64,000 nt of DNA from Paraburkholderia sp. BCC1885 (GCF_900996235.1 NZ_CAAJGM010000033.1:62001-126000); one strand, 5' to 3'. Numbered from the stretch's first letter, positions 7,625-16,147 are shown. Notes: generated from the sequence alone by a model not told the origin. Translations and numbers: made by a program.

Positions 7625-8479
7625 ATGAAAGTGCTCGATCTCGATGCAGTCCGCGCCTTCGTTCTGGTCGCCGACCTGCATAGTTTTACGCGCGCAGCCG
7701 ACGCGCTCGACACCACCCAGTCCGCCGTCAGCCTGAAGCTCAAACGGCTGGAGGCGCATCTGGGCAAGCAACTGCTTGAGCGCACGCCACGGCTGGTGCG
7801 GCTCTCCGCCGACGGCAACGCGTTCCTCGCGGCCGCGCGCGACCTGCTGAACGCGCATGAGCGGGCGCTGGGTTCGCTGTCGGTGGAGCGGCGCAAGCTC
7901 GTGCTGGGGTTGAGCGAGCACGTCGCGGGCACCAATCTGCCGGAGTTGCTCGGGAAGCTGAACGCTTACGATCCGGGACTGGTGATCGAATTGCATCTGG
8001 GCATGTCGGCGACGCTGCTCGCGCAGTTCGACGAACGGCGGCTCGATGCGGCGATCGTCCGCTACGAGCCTGAGGATGCGCCGCGCGACGACGCGACCGT
8101 GCTGTTCAGTGAACCGCTCAGCTGGCTCGCCGCGCCCGAGTGGCTGCTGCGCGCCGGCGAGCCGCTCCCGTTGGCGCTGCTCACCGCGCCGTGCAATGTG
8201 CGCGCGACGGCCATCCACACGCTGAATGAGGCCGGCGTGGCATGGCGTGAGGCGTTTGTCGGCGGCGGGGTGGCGGCCGTGGGCGCGGCGGCGGCGGCCG
8301 GGCTGGCGGTGTCGCCGCTAGCGCGGCGGGTCGCGCCGCGTGGGTTGATCGACGTCGGGGCGCGGCTCGGTTTGCCCAGGCTGCCGGAGTCGCGCGTGAC
8401 GCTGCATTCGCGCTTGCGCGATTCGCGGTCGGTGGAGACGTTGCGGTTGTTGACGGAAGGGTTGGCGGGAGGAGGTTGA
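7625..8479 (+). CDS. LysR-family transcriptional regulator
   Basis: The 284-residue protein has the LysR winged-helix N-terminus (MKVLDLDAVRAFVLVADLHS, then DTTQSAVSLKLKRLEAHLGK) and a type 2 periplasmic-binding-like effector domain from about residue 88. The ATG at 7625 is preferred over a TTG four codons earlier because it gives the standard LysR start. The C-terminal half is rich in Ala and Gly (around residues 215-230, AVGAAAAAGLAVSPL), which is normal for the effector-domain hinge. Divergent arrangement suggests that it regulates the tautomerase gene and itself. The inducer is unknown. Confidence 0.9.
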   Translation: MKVLDLDAVRAFVLVADLHSFTRAADALDTTQSAVSLKLKRLEAHLGKQLLERTPRLVRLSADGNAFLAAARDLLNAHERALGSLSVERRKLVLGLSEHVAGTNLPELLGKLNAYDPGLVIELHLGMSATLLAQFDERRLDAAIVRYEPEDAPRDDATVLFSEPLSWLAAPEWLLRAGEPLPLALLTAPCNVRATAIHTLNEAGVAWREAFVGGGVAAVGAAAAAGLAVSPLARRVAPRGLIDVGARLGLPRLPESRVTLHSRLRDSRSVETLRLLTEGLAGGG

Positions 8480-8502
8480 AGCCTGCCCTCAATGGCCTGC
8501 CT

Positions 8503-9090
8503 TCAATGCAAAATCGGCGGTAAATTGCCGCCCCCGGCAGCGGAATTCGTTGCTGGACTCGCTGTCGCATTAGCCATCGTCGCGGCCGGTTGCACCGGCG
8601 CCGTTCTCGGCGCGGCGCTCGCCATCGCGGAAGCAGGCCGTGTCGAAGGAGCCGCCTTGCTCGCCAGCTTCTGCGACTCCGGTCGCATCGCCATCTGCGC
8701 ATGTCCGGTGACCCCGGAATGTGCCGTCGTTACCGCAGCCTTCTTTGCGCCGGCGGCATGCGCCATTTTCACCGGCTTACCCGGCGCACCCTTGCCCCGC
8801 GCCATCTTGACCGTCTTACCCGCCGGTGCACCCTTCGCAGCCAGCCTCGTATGCGGTTTCGCCTGGCGTGCGGCGTGCACGGAAGCTGCCTTGCCCTGCT
8901 TACCCTTACCGCCGCCTGCCACGCTCTTGCCCGCCACCCTTGTTGCCGCTGGCACAGCGGCATGAACCTTAATCTTCTTCGGCGCGTGGCGCGCTTCCGG
9001 TGGATTCCACACCTCCGCGTACTGCCCGGCCTGCACCGCTCCCGCACAACACACCACTGCCACCGCTACCGCCACTGCTCGCACCCACAT
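8503..9090 (-). CDS. secreted basic Ala/Lys/Pro-rich protein with internal repeats
   Basis: I recognise no family. The 195-residue product starts with a convincing signal peptide (MWVRAVAVAVAVVCCAGAVQAG), followed by QYAEVWNPPEARH and then a long low-complexity tail rich in Ala, Lys, Pro and Gly. Around residues 82-115 there is a tandem repeat: KGAPAGKTVKMARG followed by KGAPGKPVKMAHAAG. The strong positive charge resembles histone-like or polyanion-binding tails. An overlapping plus-strand frame is open (8492-8965), but it is Cys/Ala-rich and begins inside the convergent end of the LysR gene's neighbourhood, so the minus-strand gene with a signal peptide is the better choice. Confidence 0.65.
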   Translation of the reverse strand: MWVRAVAVAVAVVCCAGAVQAGQYAEVWNPPEARHAPKKIKVHAAVPAATRVAGKSVAGGGKGKQGKAASVHAARQAKPHTRLAAKGAPAGKTVKMARGKGAPGKPVKMAHAAGAKKAAVTTAHSGVTGHAQMAMRPESQKLASKAAPSTRPASAMASAAPRTAPVQPAATMANATASPATNSAAGGGNLPPILH

Positions 9091-9161
9091 CGCTTGCCAC
9101 TCCTAATCGATTGACCTGTCTTGCCTGTTTCCGCTGGGACGCGATTATACCCAATTCGTCC

Positions 9162-9192
9162 TTGCAATAATCCACATATGGACTAATATGGA
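9162..9192 (+). promoter_or_regulatory. promoter/operator of the Xre-RES toxin-antitoxin operon
   Basis: TTGCAA (9162-9167) and TAATAT (9184-9189) form a 16-base-spaced promoter. ATATGGA occurs twice (9176-9182 and 9186-9192) on one helix face, and TCCA at 9171-9174 makes the first copy part of the near palindrome TCCACATATGGA. The repeats cover the -10 box, as expected for an autorepressing antitoxin. An alternative promoter is TTGCCT (9121) with TTATAC (9145). Confidence 0.45.
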
Positions 9193-9220
9193 TTCGAAGT
9201 ACAGATAAGGACCTATTTCC

Positions 9221-9658
9221 ATGCCACACGCCGCCCGCGCATCGCGTGACGACCCGCCCATGCGCCGGCCCGTCACGGAACCATCGTTGACCGAAATGTC
9301 GGCGGCGGGCTTGCGTGCCTTCTTCAAGATTGCCCGGGATTGGGATTTGAGCGCCGAGGAACAGATCGTCCTGCTCGGCTCGCCGGGCCGTTCGACCTTT
9401 TTCAAGTGGAAAGCCGAGCCGCAAACCGCCCGCCTCGGGCGCGACACGCTCGAGCGTCTTTCGCTGCTGCTCGGCATTTACAAAGCACTGCAGATCCTGT
9501 TGCCGCAACCGGCCGCCGCCGACGGCTGGATCAAGCGCCCGAATAGCGCGCCGCCGTTCGGCGGGCGTCGCGCGCTCGACCGCATGCTCGCCGGCAATAT
9601 CAGCGACCTCGTCGCGGTACGCCAGTATCTCGACGCGACGCGAGGCGGCTGGGCGTGA
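9221..9658 (+). CDS. Xre/MbcA/ParS-type antitoxin
   Basis: The 145-residue protein fits the Xre-MbcA-ParS antitoxin family. It has an N-terminal helical region with LRAFFKIARDWDLSAEEQIV and a FFKWK segment (HTH-like), and a C-terminal DUF2384 region ending in GGRRALDRMLAGNISDLVAV. These antitoxins block the active site of the partner RES toxin and repress their own promoter. Its TGA overlaps the GTG start of the RES gene (GTGA), indicating translational coupling. The ATG at 9221 has AAGGA 9 bases upstream. Paired ATATGGA repeats upstream look like its operator. Confidence 0.87.
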   Translation: MPHAARASRDDPPMRRPVTEPSLTEMSAAGLRAFFKIARDWDLSAEEQIVLLGSPGRSTFFKWKAEPQTARLGRDTLERLSLLLGIYKALQILLPQPAAADGWIKRPNSAPPFGGRRALDRMLAGNISDLVAVRQYLDATRGGWA

Positions 9659-10356
9659 CTGAATTGCATTGGAAGGACCGCTGGCGCGTCGCGCCGCTCG
9701 ACTGGTCGCCTGCATATCGCGTGATTCCCACGCGCTTTCCGGCGGTAAATCTGTTCGACCGGGTCGCCAACCCCGAAGACTTCGACGCGCTGTATGCACT
9801 CGAAGCCATGACCAACGACCGTCTGCGCACCGAGATCGGCGAACTCGATCTGGTGCCGCGCGAAGAGCGCCGCTTCGGCCCGGGTTATGGGCCGATCATG
9901 GCGGCACTCACGCATCTGAATCCGCTCGGCAGCCGCTTTTCGGACGGCAGCTACGGCGTGTTCTATTGCGCCCGAACCCGCGCCACCGCGATTGCGGAAA
10001 CGCGCTATCACACCGGTCAGTTTCTCGCGGCCACCGCCGAAGCGCCGATGCGTCAGCAAATGCGCCTGTATACGGTGATCGCGGCTGGAGAGGTGGTGGA
10101 TTTGCGCGACGACACCTCGCTGGACGCCGCCATTTTCTCGCCGCACGATTACCTCCCCGGGCAATCGCTAGGACGGGCGGCGCACGCGGCGGGCGCGCCG
10201 GGCATCGCGTATCCGTCGGTACGTGACGCGGGCGGCGAATGTCTCGCGGCATTCAAAACCACGCTGCTGCGGGACTGCCATCACGCGGCGTATCTGGAAT
10301 ACAACTGGAACGGCCATGCCGTCGATATGGTGTTCGAATTGAATCAGGTGGGCTAG
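9655..10356 (+). CDS. RES-domain toxin (NAD+ phosphorylase family)
   Basis: The 233-residue protein matches the RES domain family, named for conserved Arg, Glu and Ser. R and E are seen in SPAYRVIPTRF and TRATAIAETRYH, and the later segment GAPGIAYPSVRDAGGECLAAF holds the Ser. Characterised members degrade NAD+ (by phosphorolysis or hydrolysis) and stop growth when free of antitoxin. It starts with GTG overlapping the antitoxin stop by 4 bases. The pair is compact with no mobile-element remnant nearby, so it is likely a chromosomal type II system. The toxin's activity has not been shown for this protein. Confidence 0.88.
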   Translation: MTELHWKDRWRVAPLDWSPAYRVIPTRFPAVNLFDRVANPEDFDALYALEAMTNDRLRTEIGELDLVPREERRFGPGYGPIMAALTHLNPLGSRFSDGSYGVFYCARTRATAIAETRYHTGQFLAATAEAPMRQQMRLYTVIAAGEVVDLRDDTSLDAAIFSPHDYLPGQSLGRAAHAAGAPGIAYPSVRDAGGECLAAFKTTLLRDCHHAAYLEYNWNGHAVDMVFELNQVG

Positions 10357-10414
10357 CCGTTAGTTCAGACGCGAAACGGCCTGCATCGCGGCACGGCTCA
10401 CCGCCTGCCGAAAA

Positions 10415-11152
10415 TCAAGGCAATGCCAGCGCCGCCGCGCCTTCGGCACGCGCCATATCCACCGTCACGGACCAACGCTGCGTGCGGCGCGCCTCGACCA
10501 TCGTCAGCTTGCCGCCGGGCCCGAATGCGCCCGTATCGATGAATACCTGCGCGCCGATCTGCTGGACGCTGCGCATCGGCGTATGGCCGCAATACGTCAG
10601 CGACAAACTGCGTTGCCGCATCGGGTCGCCGTTGCCCACCGCCAGCTGGCGTCCCCATAGCAATTGCTGGCGTTCATCGGCGGAAAACTCGCCTGCGTCG
10701 AGGTCGGCGTCGGTGCCGAAAAATTCGGCGTGCAGCACGTTGAAACGCTCGCTGCCGCTGCCGATCACGCGCGCGAGCGGCAAGCGCGACAACTGCTGCG
10801 CGTAGTAGCGCAACTTCTCGTCGGGCAACTGGGCCGCCCATGCCCCGCCAATGCCGTACCACCACTGCCGCCGTAAGCGTCCATCGGCGACGGCGCATAG
10901 CGTGTCTTCGTGATTGCCAAGCACTGCGTAGAACCAGGGTTTGTCGAGCAGCGCCAGCGCCTCCTCGGATTGAGCACCGCGATCGATCAGATCGCCGACC
11001 GAAAACAGCCGGTCGCGCGACGGATCGAACGACACTTCACGCAGCAGATAGCGCAACGCATCGACGCAACCGTGCAGATCGCCCACGACAAAGTCGCGTC
11101 CGGTGCGGTTGACGTCGTGATGTTCGACGGTAGTAACGAGTGTGGATGCCAT
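10415..11152 (-). CDS. metallophosphoesterase (PrpA/PrpB-like protein phosphatase)
   Basis: The 245-residue protein carries the PPP-family metal-binding motifs GDLHG, GDLIDRG and GNHE in order within the first ~80 residues, and CGHTP near residue 195. It is close in size to the bacterial serine/threonine phosphatases PrpA/PrpB, which act on phosphoproteins or related phosphoesters; the substrate here is unknown. ATG 11152 was preferred to the one 16 codons upstream because it leaves a short, family-like N-terminus (MASTLVTTVEHHDVNRTGRD). It stands alone between the RES toxin and the dehydrogenase operon. Confidence 0.85.
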   Translation of the reverse strand: MASTLVTTVEHHDVNRTGRDFVVGDLHGCVDALRYLLREVSFDPSRDRLFSVGDLIDRGAQSEEALALLDKPWFYAVLGNHEDTLCAVADGRLRRQWWYGIGGAWAAQLPDEKLRYYAQQLSRLPLARVIGSGSERFNVLHAEFFGTDADLDAGEFSADERQQLLWGRQLAVGNGDPMRQRSLSLTYCGHTPMRSVQQIGAQVFIDTGAFGPGGKLTMVEARRTQRWSVTVDMARAEGAAALALP

Positions 11153-11327
11153 GCGACCATGATAGAACGCGAACGCAAAGCGCGTATGCGTGCTTTCCAT
11201 CTTTTCCAGGCCACTGGGCGAGGAGAATACGGCGAAATCCGGCCTTTCGTCGGATCAAACCGCCCGCCGTAGCGGCGCAAGCGGCAAAGTCTGCCGCATC
11301 GCGCCGCCCTCACTCCGTATCAAACGG

Positions 11328-12770
11328 TCATTGTTGCTGCGCCCGCAACTTTGCCACCGTGTCCGCCGTTACGACGGCTTGCGGATTGCCGAACTGCTTC
11401 GTCACGTAGTTTGTGATCGCGGCCACCTGATCGTCGGTGAGTTCCGTGCCGAAGGCCGGCATCAGCACGTCGGCCTGTTTTGTCGTGCGGCTGACGCCAT
11501 GCAGGATCACCATGGCCAGATTGTTCGGATCGTTCGCGCCGGCCGTCGTGTTGTGAATCAGCGACGGATACGCCCCCGCCGCGCTCGCGCCCACGCCTTG
11601 TCCGGTCCAGTTGTGACACGACGCGCAATTGGCGACGAACAACTGCGCGCCATTGATACCGGCAATTTCAGTGCCGCGCAGCGCAGTCACGTCGTTGGCC
11701 GGCGCGCCCCATTGATCGCGCGGATGCGTTTGGCCGCCGCTCACCGGCGCGATCGAACGCAAGTAGGTGACGATCGAATTCACGTCCTCCGGCGTCAGAT
11801 ATTGCGTGCTGTCGGCCACCACTTCGCCCATCGGCCCTGCGGCATTCGCACGGCCCGGCACTGCGCCCGTCGAGAGATAACCCGCCAGTTCCGCGTCGCT
11901 CCAGTTGCCTACGCCGCCCGTTTTGTCGGACGTGATGTTGAACGCGTGCCAACCTGCCTGGGTGGCGCCGGAGAAACGTTCGCTAGTTTTCAGGCCTTGT
12001 GTGATGTTGCGGGGTGTGTGGCACTCCTCACAATGCGCAAGCCCTTGCACCAGATACGCGCCGCGATTCCATTGCGCACTCTGCTTCGGATCGGGCACAT
12101 AGCGGCCTTCGGTGAAATTGAACATGTTCCAGAATCCCATCAACCAGCGCTGATTGAACGGGAAGCCCATCTGGTTGCGCGGCGGCACGTAATGGATGGG
12201 CGCGAGCGTGTTCAGATAGGCGCGAATCGCCAGCACGTCCTGGCCGGTGACCTTGGTGTACTCGGCATACGGAAACGCCGGATAGAGCCGCTCGCCGCCC
12301 TTGCCGATACCCTGCTGCATCGCGCGCAGGAAATCGGCGTCGGTCCATTGGCCGATGCCGGTGTCGGGATCGGGCGTGATGTTCGGTGTGTAGATCGTGC
12401 CGAACGGCGTGTTGATCGGCAGGCCGCCGGCGAAGGGGCGGCTCTTGTCGGCGGTGTGGCAGGCCACGCAATCGCCCGCGCGCGCGAGGTATTCGCCACG
12501 CTTGACGAGGCCTGGATCGGCCGACGCCGCGTCGGTCGCTGACGCTCCTCCGGGCTGCGCGGGGTCGTCGGCGAGCGCCTGGGAGATCGGCGATTCGTCG
12601 TCGTGGCGCGTCGGTGCATCGTAGGCCTCGTGCCATGCGAGATACAAAGCGAACAGCGAGAATGCCGCCGCGAGTGTCGCCATCTTGATGCGAATGCGTC
12701 GCCGGCGCTCGACATGTGCGATCTGCGCAAGCGAACCGGCCGGCTGCGGGCGAGACGTTTTGTTCGTCAT
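11328..12770 (-). CDS. triheme cytochrome c subunit of FAD-dependent sugar dehydrogenase
   Basis: The 480-residue protein has one N-terminal membrane anchor or uncleaved signal (about residues 30-46) and three c-type heme sites: CVACH, CEECH and CASCH. This three-heme plan is that of the beta subunit of Burkholderia cepacia FAD-glucose dehydrogenase and of gluconate and alcohol dehydrogenase cytochromes. It takes electrons from the flavoprotein at the periplasmic face and passes them to ubiquinone. It is the last gene of the set, 24 bases after the GMC subunit, and was probably transcribed with it. Confidence 0.9.
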   Translation of the reverse strand: MTNKTSRPQPAGSLAQIAHVERRRRIRIKMATLAAAFSLFALYLAWHEAYDAPTRHDDESPISQALADDPAQPGGASATDAASADPGLVKRGEYLARAGDCVACHTADKSRPFAGGLPINTPFGTIYTPNITPDPDTGIGQWTDADFLRAMQQGIGKGGERLYPAFPYAEYTKVTGQDVLAIRAYLNTLAPIHYVPPRNQMGFPFNQRWLMGFWNMFNFTEGRYVPDPKQSAQWNRGAYLVQGLAHCEECHTPRNITQGLKTSERFSGATQAGWHAFNITSDKTGGVGNWSDAELAGYLSTGAVPGRANAAGPMGEVVADSTQYLTPEDVNSIVTYLRSIAPVSGGQTHPRDQWGAPANDVTALRGTEIAGINGAQLFVANCASCHNWTGQGVGASAAGAYPSLIHNTTAGANDPNNLAMVILHGVSRTTKQADVLMPAFGTELTDDQVAAITNYVTKQFGNPQAVVTADTVAKLRAQQQ

Positions 12771-12794
12771 TGTGGCTCTCCGTCAGGGCTCGGT

Positions 12795-14396
12795 TCAGAT
12801 CTCATGCTTGAGCTTGTCGGCCAACTTCAGCGACAAGGCAGCAATCGTCAGCGTGCAGTTCACCGAGGCGGCCGTCGGCATCACGCCGCTGCTCGCGATG
12901 AACAGGTTCGCATGATCGTGCGTGCGGCAATCCGCGTCGACGACGGAATCCGCGGGATCGTTGCCCATGATCGTGGTGCCCATGATGTGATTGTTCGGCG
13001 CGAACGTATCGTCGAACGACACCTCCGCGCCGCCGAACAGCGCGGCGATCTGCGCATACAGTTCGTGCGTATTGGCCGCGCTCTTCTTCACGTAGTCGTT
13101 GATCGAGTAGTAGATCTCCGGCTGCGGAATGCCCAGCGAATCCTTCTGATCCGCCGAAGGTACGATGCGGTTCTGCGGCTCGGCAAGATGTTCATGGAAG
13201 CTGTTGATGTTCAGCGTGCGCGCGGCGCGATCGCGAATCTGGCGGTCGAGTTCGGCGCCGGTGACGCCCTGTTTGAGCAACGCGGCGGTGACGGACATAG
13301 TCGGCACGCCGTTGGACAGATGCAGTTTCTTCGCCGCGTAATCAGAGCGGAACGCGCCGTCGCGGAAGTTGACCACCGAGGTCATTTCCATCGGTCCGCG
13401 GCCGGGCCAGAGCGGCTCGTTGGCGAGGAAGGTTACGCCCGTGCCTGGATGATCCATCAGGTTGCGGCCCACCTGATCGGAGCTGTTGCCGATACCGTGC
13501 GGGAATTTGTCGGAAGTCGACATCAGCATCAGCTTGGGCGTTTCGATGCCATTGGCCGCCAGCACGAACAGCTTGCCGCTCACGCGTGTGCTGTTGCCGT
13601 TCGGGTCCTTGTAGTGGACTGCGGTAATGAGCCCCTTGTTGTCCGCTTCGACGCGATACACCACCGCTTCCGGAATCAGTTTCGCACCGGCCTGCTCGGC
13701 TTTCTCCGCATGCACGACGCCGCCATACATGGCAGCGATCGGACAAATCGGCATGCAGTTGTTGTTGCCGCAACAGGTTGGGCGCGAATCGTAGGGGTGG
13801 CTGTTGCGCGCGACCGGCTCGGGTACCACCTTGAAGCCTTGCGCGTTGAGCACGTCGCTAAAGCGCTGATCCATATACGACAACGGCAGCGGGCTCATCG
13901 GATACGGCTTCGAACGCGGCGAGCCGAGATCGATCGAGCTATCCGGACCCGACACGCCAAGCTGCGCTTCGGCGGCGCAGTACCAGGGTTCGAGCGTTTC
14001 ATACGGATAAGGCCAATCGCGGCCCACGCCATACAGTTTCTTCAACTGGAAATCCGCCGGCAACAATCGCCATGCGGCCGCGGCCCAGTGCCAGGTCGTG
14101 CCGCCCACCAATCGTACGTACTGCGAATTGTAGGGATACTCGCCCTTCTGGATCAGGTAGTTGTTGGCGGGGGAATACTCGGGATGCGGTGCGTAAGGCG
14201 TCGAGGGGTAGGGCGTCGCGAAGTCGGATTTGGCCGGTGAATTGCGGAAGTTCTCGACGATCTGCCAGCGCGGAATGCGCGGCCCGGCTTCGAGCATGAT
14301 CACCGAGGCGCCGGCCAGCGCCAGTTGATGCGCCACGAGGCTACCTGCTACGCCCGAACCGACCACGACCACGTCGGCGGAATTGGAATTTGCCAT
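12795..14396 (-). CDS. GMC-family catalytic subunit of FAD-dependent sugar (glucose) dehydrogenase
   Basis: This 533-residue flavoprotein has the N-terminal FAD motif VVVGSGVAGSLVAHQLALAG and the C-terminal GMC region ASSGVMPTAASVNCTLTIAA. Between them, CCGNNNCMPIC (C208, C209, C214, C218) matches the unusual 3Fe-4S site of the B. cepacia FAD-glucose dehydrogenase alpha subunit. It oxidises sugar (glucose to gluconolactone in the model enzyme) in the periplasm and hands electrons to the cytochrome subunit. It has no signal peptide of its own, so export probably relies on the Tat-signal-bearing gamma subunit. Gluconate or another sugar cannot be excluded as substrate. Confidence 0.88.
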   Translation of the reverse strand: MANSNSADVVVVGSGVAGSLVAHQLALAGASVIMLEAGPRIPRWQIVENFRNSPAKSDFATPYPSTPYAPHPEYSPANNYLIQKGEYPYNSQYVRLVGGTTWHWAAAAWRLLPADFQLKKLYGVGRDWPYPYETLEPWYCAAEAQLGVSGPDSSIDLGSPRSKPYPMSPLPLSYMDQRFSDVLNAQGFKVVPEPVARNSHPYDSRPTCCGNNNCMPICPIAAMYGGVVHAEKAEQAGAKLIPEAVVYRVEADNKGLITAVHYKDPNGNSTRVSGKLFVLAANGIETPKLMLMSTSDKFPHGIGNSSDQVGRNLMDHPGTGVTFLANEPLWPGRGPMEMTSVVNFRDGAFRSDYAAKKLHLSNGVPTMSVTAALLKQGVTGAELDRQIRDRAARTLNINSFHEHLAEPQNRIVPSADQKDSLGIPQPEIYYSINDYVKKSAANTHELYAQIAALFGGAEVSFDDTFAPNNHIMGTTIMGNDPADSVVDADCRTHDHANLFIASSGVMPTAASVNCTLTIAALSLKLADKLKHEI

Positions 14397-14507
14397 TGTT
14401 GCGCTCTTATCTTTTGTGCTGGCCTGGCTTGTCGCCAGTGGCTATTGATGCATGCCGCAGCCGCGTACTCAAGCGACTCACGACACGTGCGAGAGGCATG
14501 CCGTGCG

Positions 14508-15089
14508 TCAGGCGCCGGCGGGCTTTTGCGTCCAGTAGAACGGCACGTCGCGGCAATACGACGGAATCGTCAGCACGTCCTTCACCGGATCGAACATCAG
14601 CGCGCGTTCATAGGCCACCACCTGGACATGCGGCAGGTCGCCGACGAGGCCGAGATACCAGCCGCGCATCACTGCGCCGACCGTCCTCGCGAGCGCCGGT
14701 TGATCCGCTTGCAAGGTCTGCGTCACCTTGTCGGACGGCACGCCGCCATGATCTTGCAACCAGGTGTTGAGGGCGGCGACATTCTGCGTGAACTGACCGT
14801 CTGCATGACACAGCGCATCGTAGACACGCTTGCTGAGCACCGGGTCGAAGCTGGTTCGAGCCGTCAGATGCTGCGACAGGGCGAGAAAGGCGTCGAGGCC
14901 GCCGCCCGCGGGCGAATCGGCCAAGGCGGGGGAGATTCCAAACGACGCGCCGAGGCGTCCCACACTGCTGAACGCCAGCGCGGCGGCCGCCGCGCACGCG
15001 CCCAGCAGCCACGTTCGGCGGCCAGCGGAGTGGGCGTGCGCCATGTCGCGGCGCGCGCCATGCTCATCTTTATCGGGTACATCCGTCAT
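14508..15089 (-). CDS. small (gamma) subunit of FAD-dependent sugar dehydrogenase, Tat signal
   Basis: The 193-residue protein carries a twin-arginine signal (HSAGRRTWLLGACAAAAALA, near residues 20-40), followed by a helical domain ending FYWTQKPAGA. This fits the hitch-hiker or chaperone subunit of fructose, sorbitol and glucose dehydrogenase complexes, needed for maturation and Tat export of the catalytic subunit. It is first in the operon. ATG 15089 has GGAG 8-9 bases upstream; ATG 15104 and a TTG at 15119 are in frame but less well placed. A 111-base gap separates it from the alpha-subunit gene. Confidence 0.83.
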   Translation of the reverse strand: MTDVPDKDEHGARRDMAHAHSAGRRTWLLGACAAAAALAFSSVGRLGASFGISPALADSPAGGGLDAFLALSQHLTARTSFDPVLSKRVYDALCHADGQFTQNVAALNTWLQDHGGVPSDKVTQTLQADQPALARTVGAVMRGWYLGLVGDLPHVQVVAYERALMFDPVKDVLTIPSYCRDVPFYWTQKPAGA

Positions 15090-15267
15090 GGGGGCTCCGC
15101 TCATGCACAACTTTTGCAATTGAAAGCCCGGCGCAAGGCCGTTGCGGGAGACTATAACTGCCCGGCGATCATTCTACAAATGCCGCCGGGCGCGCGCGGT
15201 AGAACCAAACACGCGCTTTGTTGCCCAACAGTGCTGCGTCCGAACAGCACCTCACACTCAATCGCCC

Positions 15268-15930
15268 ATGCCATCGAATATTTATCCGCAGGTTCTGCGC
15301 AACCGGCCACGTATGGTCGCCGCGCTTGTAATCGGTATCATCGTCGCCCTGTTCGTGCCGTCGCATATGCGGCCCATGGTGCGCGTGCTGGCCGCGTGGG
15401 ATCTCGCGGTCTGGTCCTACCTCGTGCTCATCTGGACGCATATGGCGATGGCCCACGAAGACCGCGTCCGCGAGTTCGCAATGCGCGACGACGAAAACGC
15501 CGGTGTCGTGCTGTTCGTGATCTGCCTCGCTACCGTGGCGAGTATTGCGGCCATCGTCCTCGAACTGGCTTCGGCCAAGAACCTCGGCACCGCGTCGACA
15601 CTCGCCCACTACGTGCTGACGGCGCTGACGATGTTCGGCGCATGGTTCCTGATCCCTACCATCTTCACGCTGCACTACGCGCGCCTTTACTACGGCTCCG
15701 ACCCGCAGGAGACCGCGCTGCAGTTCCCCGATACCAAACTGCAGCCGAACTATTGGGACTTCCTGTACTTTTCGTTCACCATCGCGGTGGCCTCGCAGAC
15801 TTCGGACGTGGTGCTCCGCTCGCGCACGATCCGTCGCGCCGCGCTCGCGCAATCCATCCTCTCGTTCTATTTCAACGTGGCCGTGCTCGGCCTGTGCGTG
15901 AACATTGCAGCGGGCCTGCTCGGTTCGTAA
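15268..15930 (+). CDS. DUF1345 membrane protein
   Basis: The 220-residue protein has about five to six membrane helices and the DUF1345 signature region [20 protein letters not shown] near residue 160. The family has no assigned function; members resemble small ion-channel-like membrane proteins. The ATG at 15268 gives the short family-like N-terminus [20 protein letters not shown]; upstream in-frame sequence reads through the promoter region and is not protein-like. It is transcribed away from the dehydrogenase operon, and a large hairpin follows it. Confidence 0.85.
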   Translation: MPSNIYPQVLRNRPRMVAALVIGIIVALFVPSHMRPMVRVLAAWDLAVWSYLVLIWTHMAMAHEDRVREFAMRDDENAGVVLFVICLATVASIAAIVLELASAKNLGTASTLAHYVLTALTMFGAWFLIPTIFTLHYARLYYGSDPQETALQFPDTKLQPNYWDFLYFSFTIAVASQTSDVVLRSRTIRRAALAQSILSFYFNVAVLGLCVNIAAGLLGS

Positions 15931-15960
15931 AGCCGGGTTCTCAGAGCAAAGCCCAGTTAT

Positions 15961-15999
15961 CCGGCAGCGCGCTTCGTCCTGCGAAGACGCCGCTGCCGG
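15961..15999 (+). terminator. large hairpin after the DUF1345 gene
   Basis: CCGGCAGCG (15961-15969) pairs with CGCTGCCGG (15991-15999), with an inner stem CTTCG/CGAAG (15972-15976 and 15982-15986). It lies 30 bases after the stop codon and is followed by a pyrimidine-rich stretch (CCCCTCTCCTTCTTTG). It probably ends transcription before the glucan operon. Confidence 0.5.
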
Positions 16000-16131
16000 C
16001 AATCCCCTCTCCTTCTTTGTAAAAGCCGCTGAGCAGGCGCCCGGTTCATCCGCCGGCGCCGCGATGCGCAGCTTCGGCCCAAGCCGCATCCGCCCGCGCT
16101 TCTCCCGTTTTTTCGCTGGCCACCGCGCCGC

Positions 16132-16147
16132 TGGCACAACGCTTGCT
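16132..16147 (+). promoter_or_regulatory. sigma-54 (-24/-12) promoter candidate for the glucan operon
   Basis: TGGCAC-AACGC-TTGCT matches the sigma-54 consensus TGGCAC-N5-TTGCW at every specified base, with the diagnostic GG and GC doublets separated by 10 bases. It points towards glgE, whose start is 218 bases downstream. Chance matches of this quality are uncommon but possible in 64 kb of GC-rich DNA. Confidence 0.5.

Noticed and set aside
8492..8965. Plus-strand 157-residue frame rich in Ala and Cys
   Set aside because: It lies opposite the signal-peptide-bearing gene at 8503-9090, has no ribosome site and has scattered Cys without a pattern.
10356..10380. Inverted repeat GCCGTT/AACGGC after the RES gene as a terminator
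   Set aside because: The stem is 6 bp with a 13-base loop and no T run follows.
12603..14240. Open frame of 545 codons on the plus strand opposite the GMC subunit and cytochrome genes
   Set aside because: It has no recognisable motif and an Arg/His/Val-biased composition, while the minus-strand frames have clear FAD, Fe-S and heme motifs.
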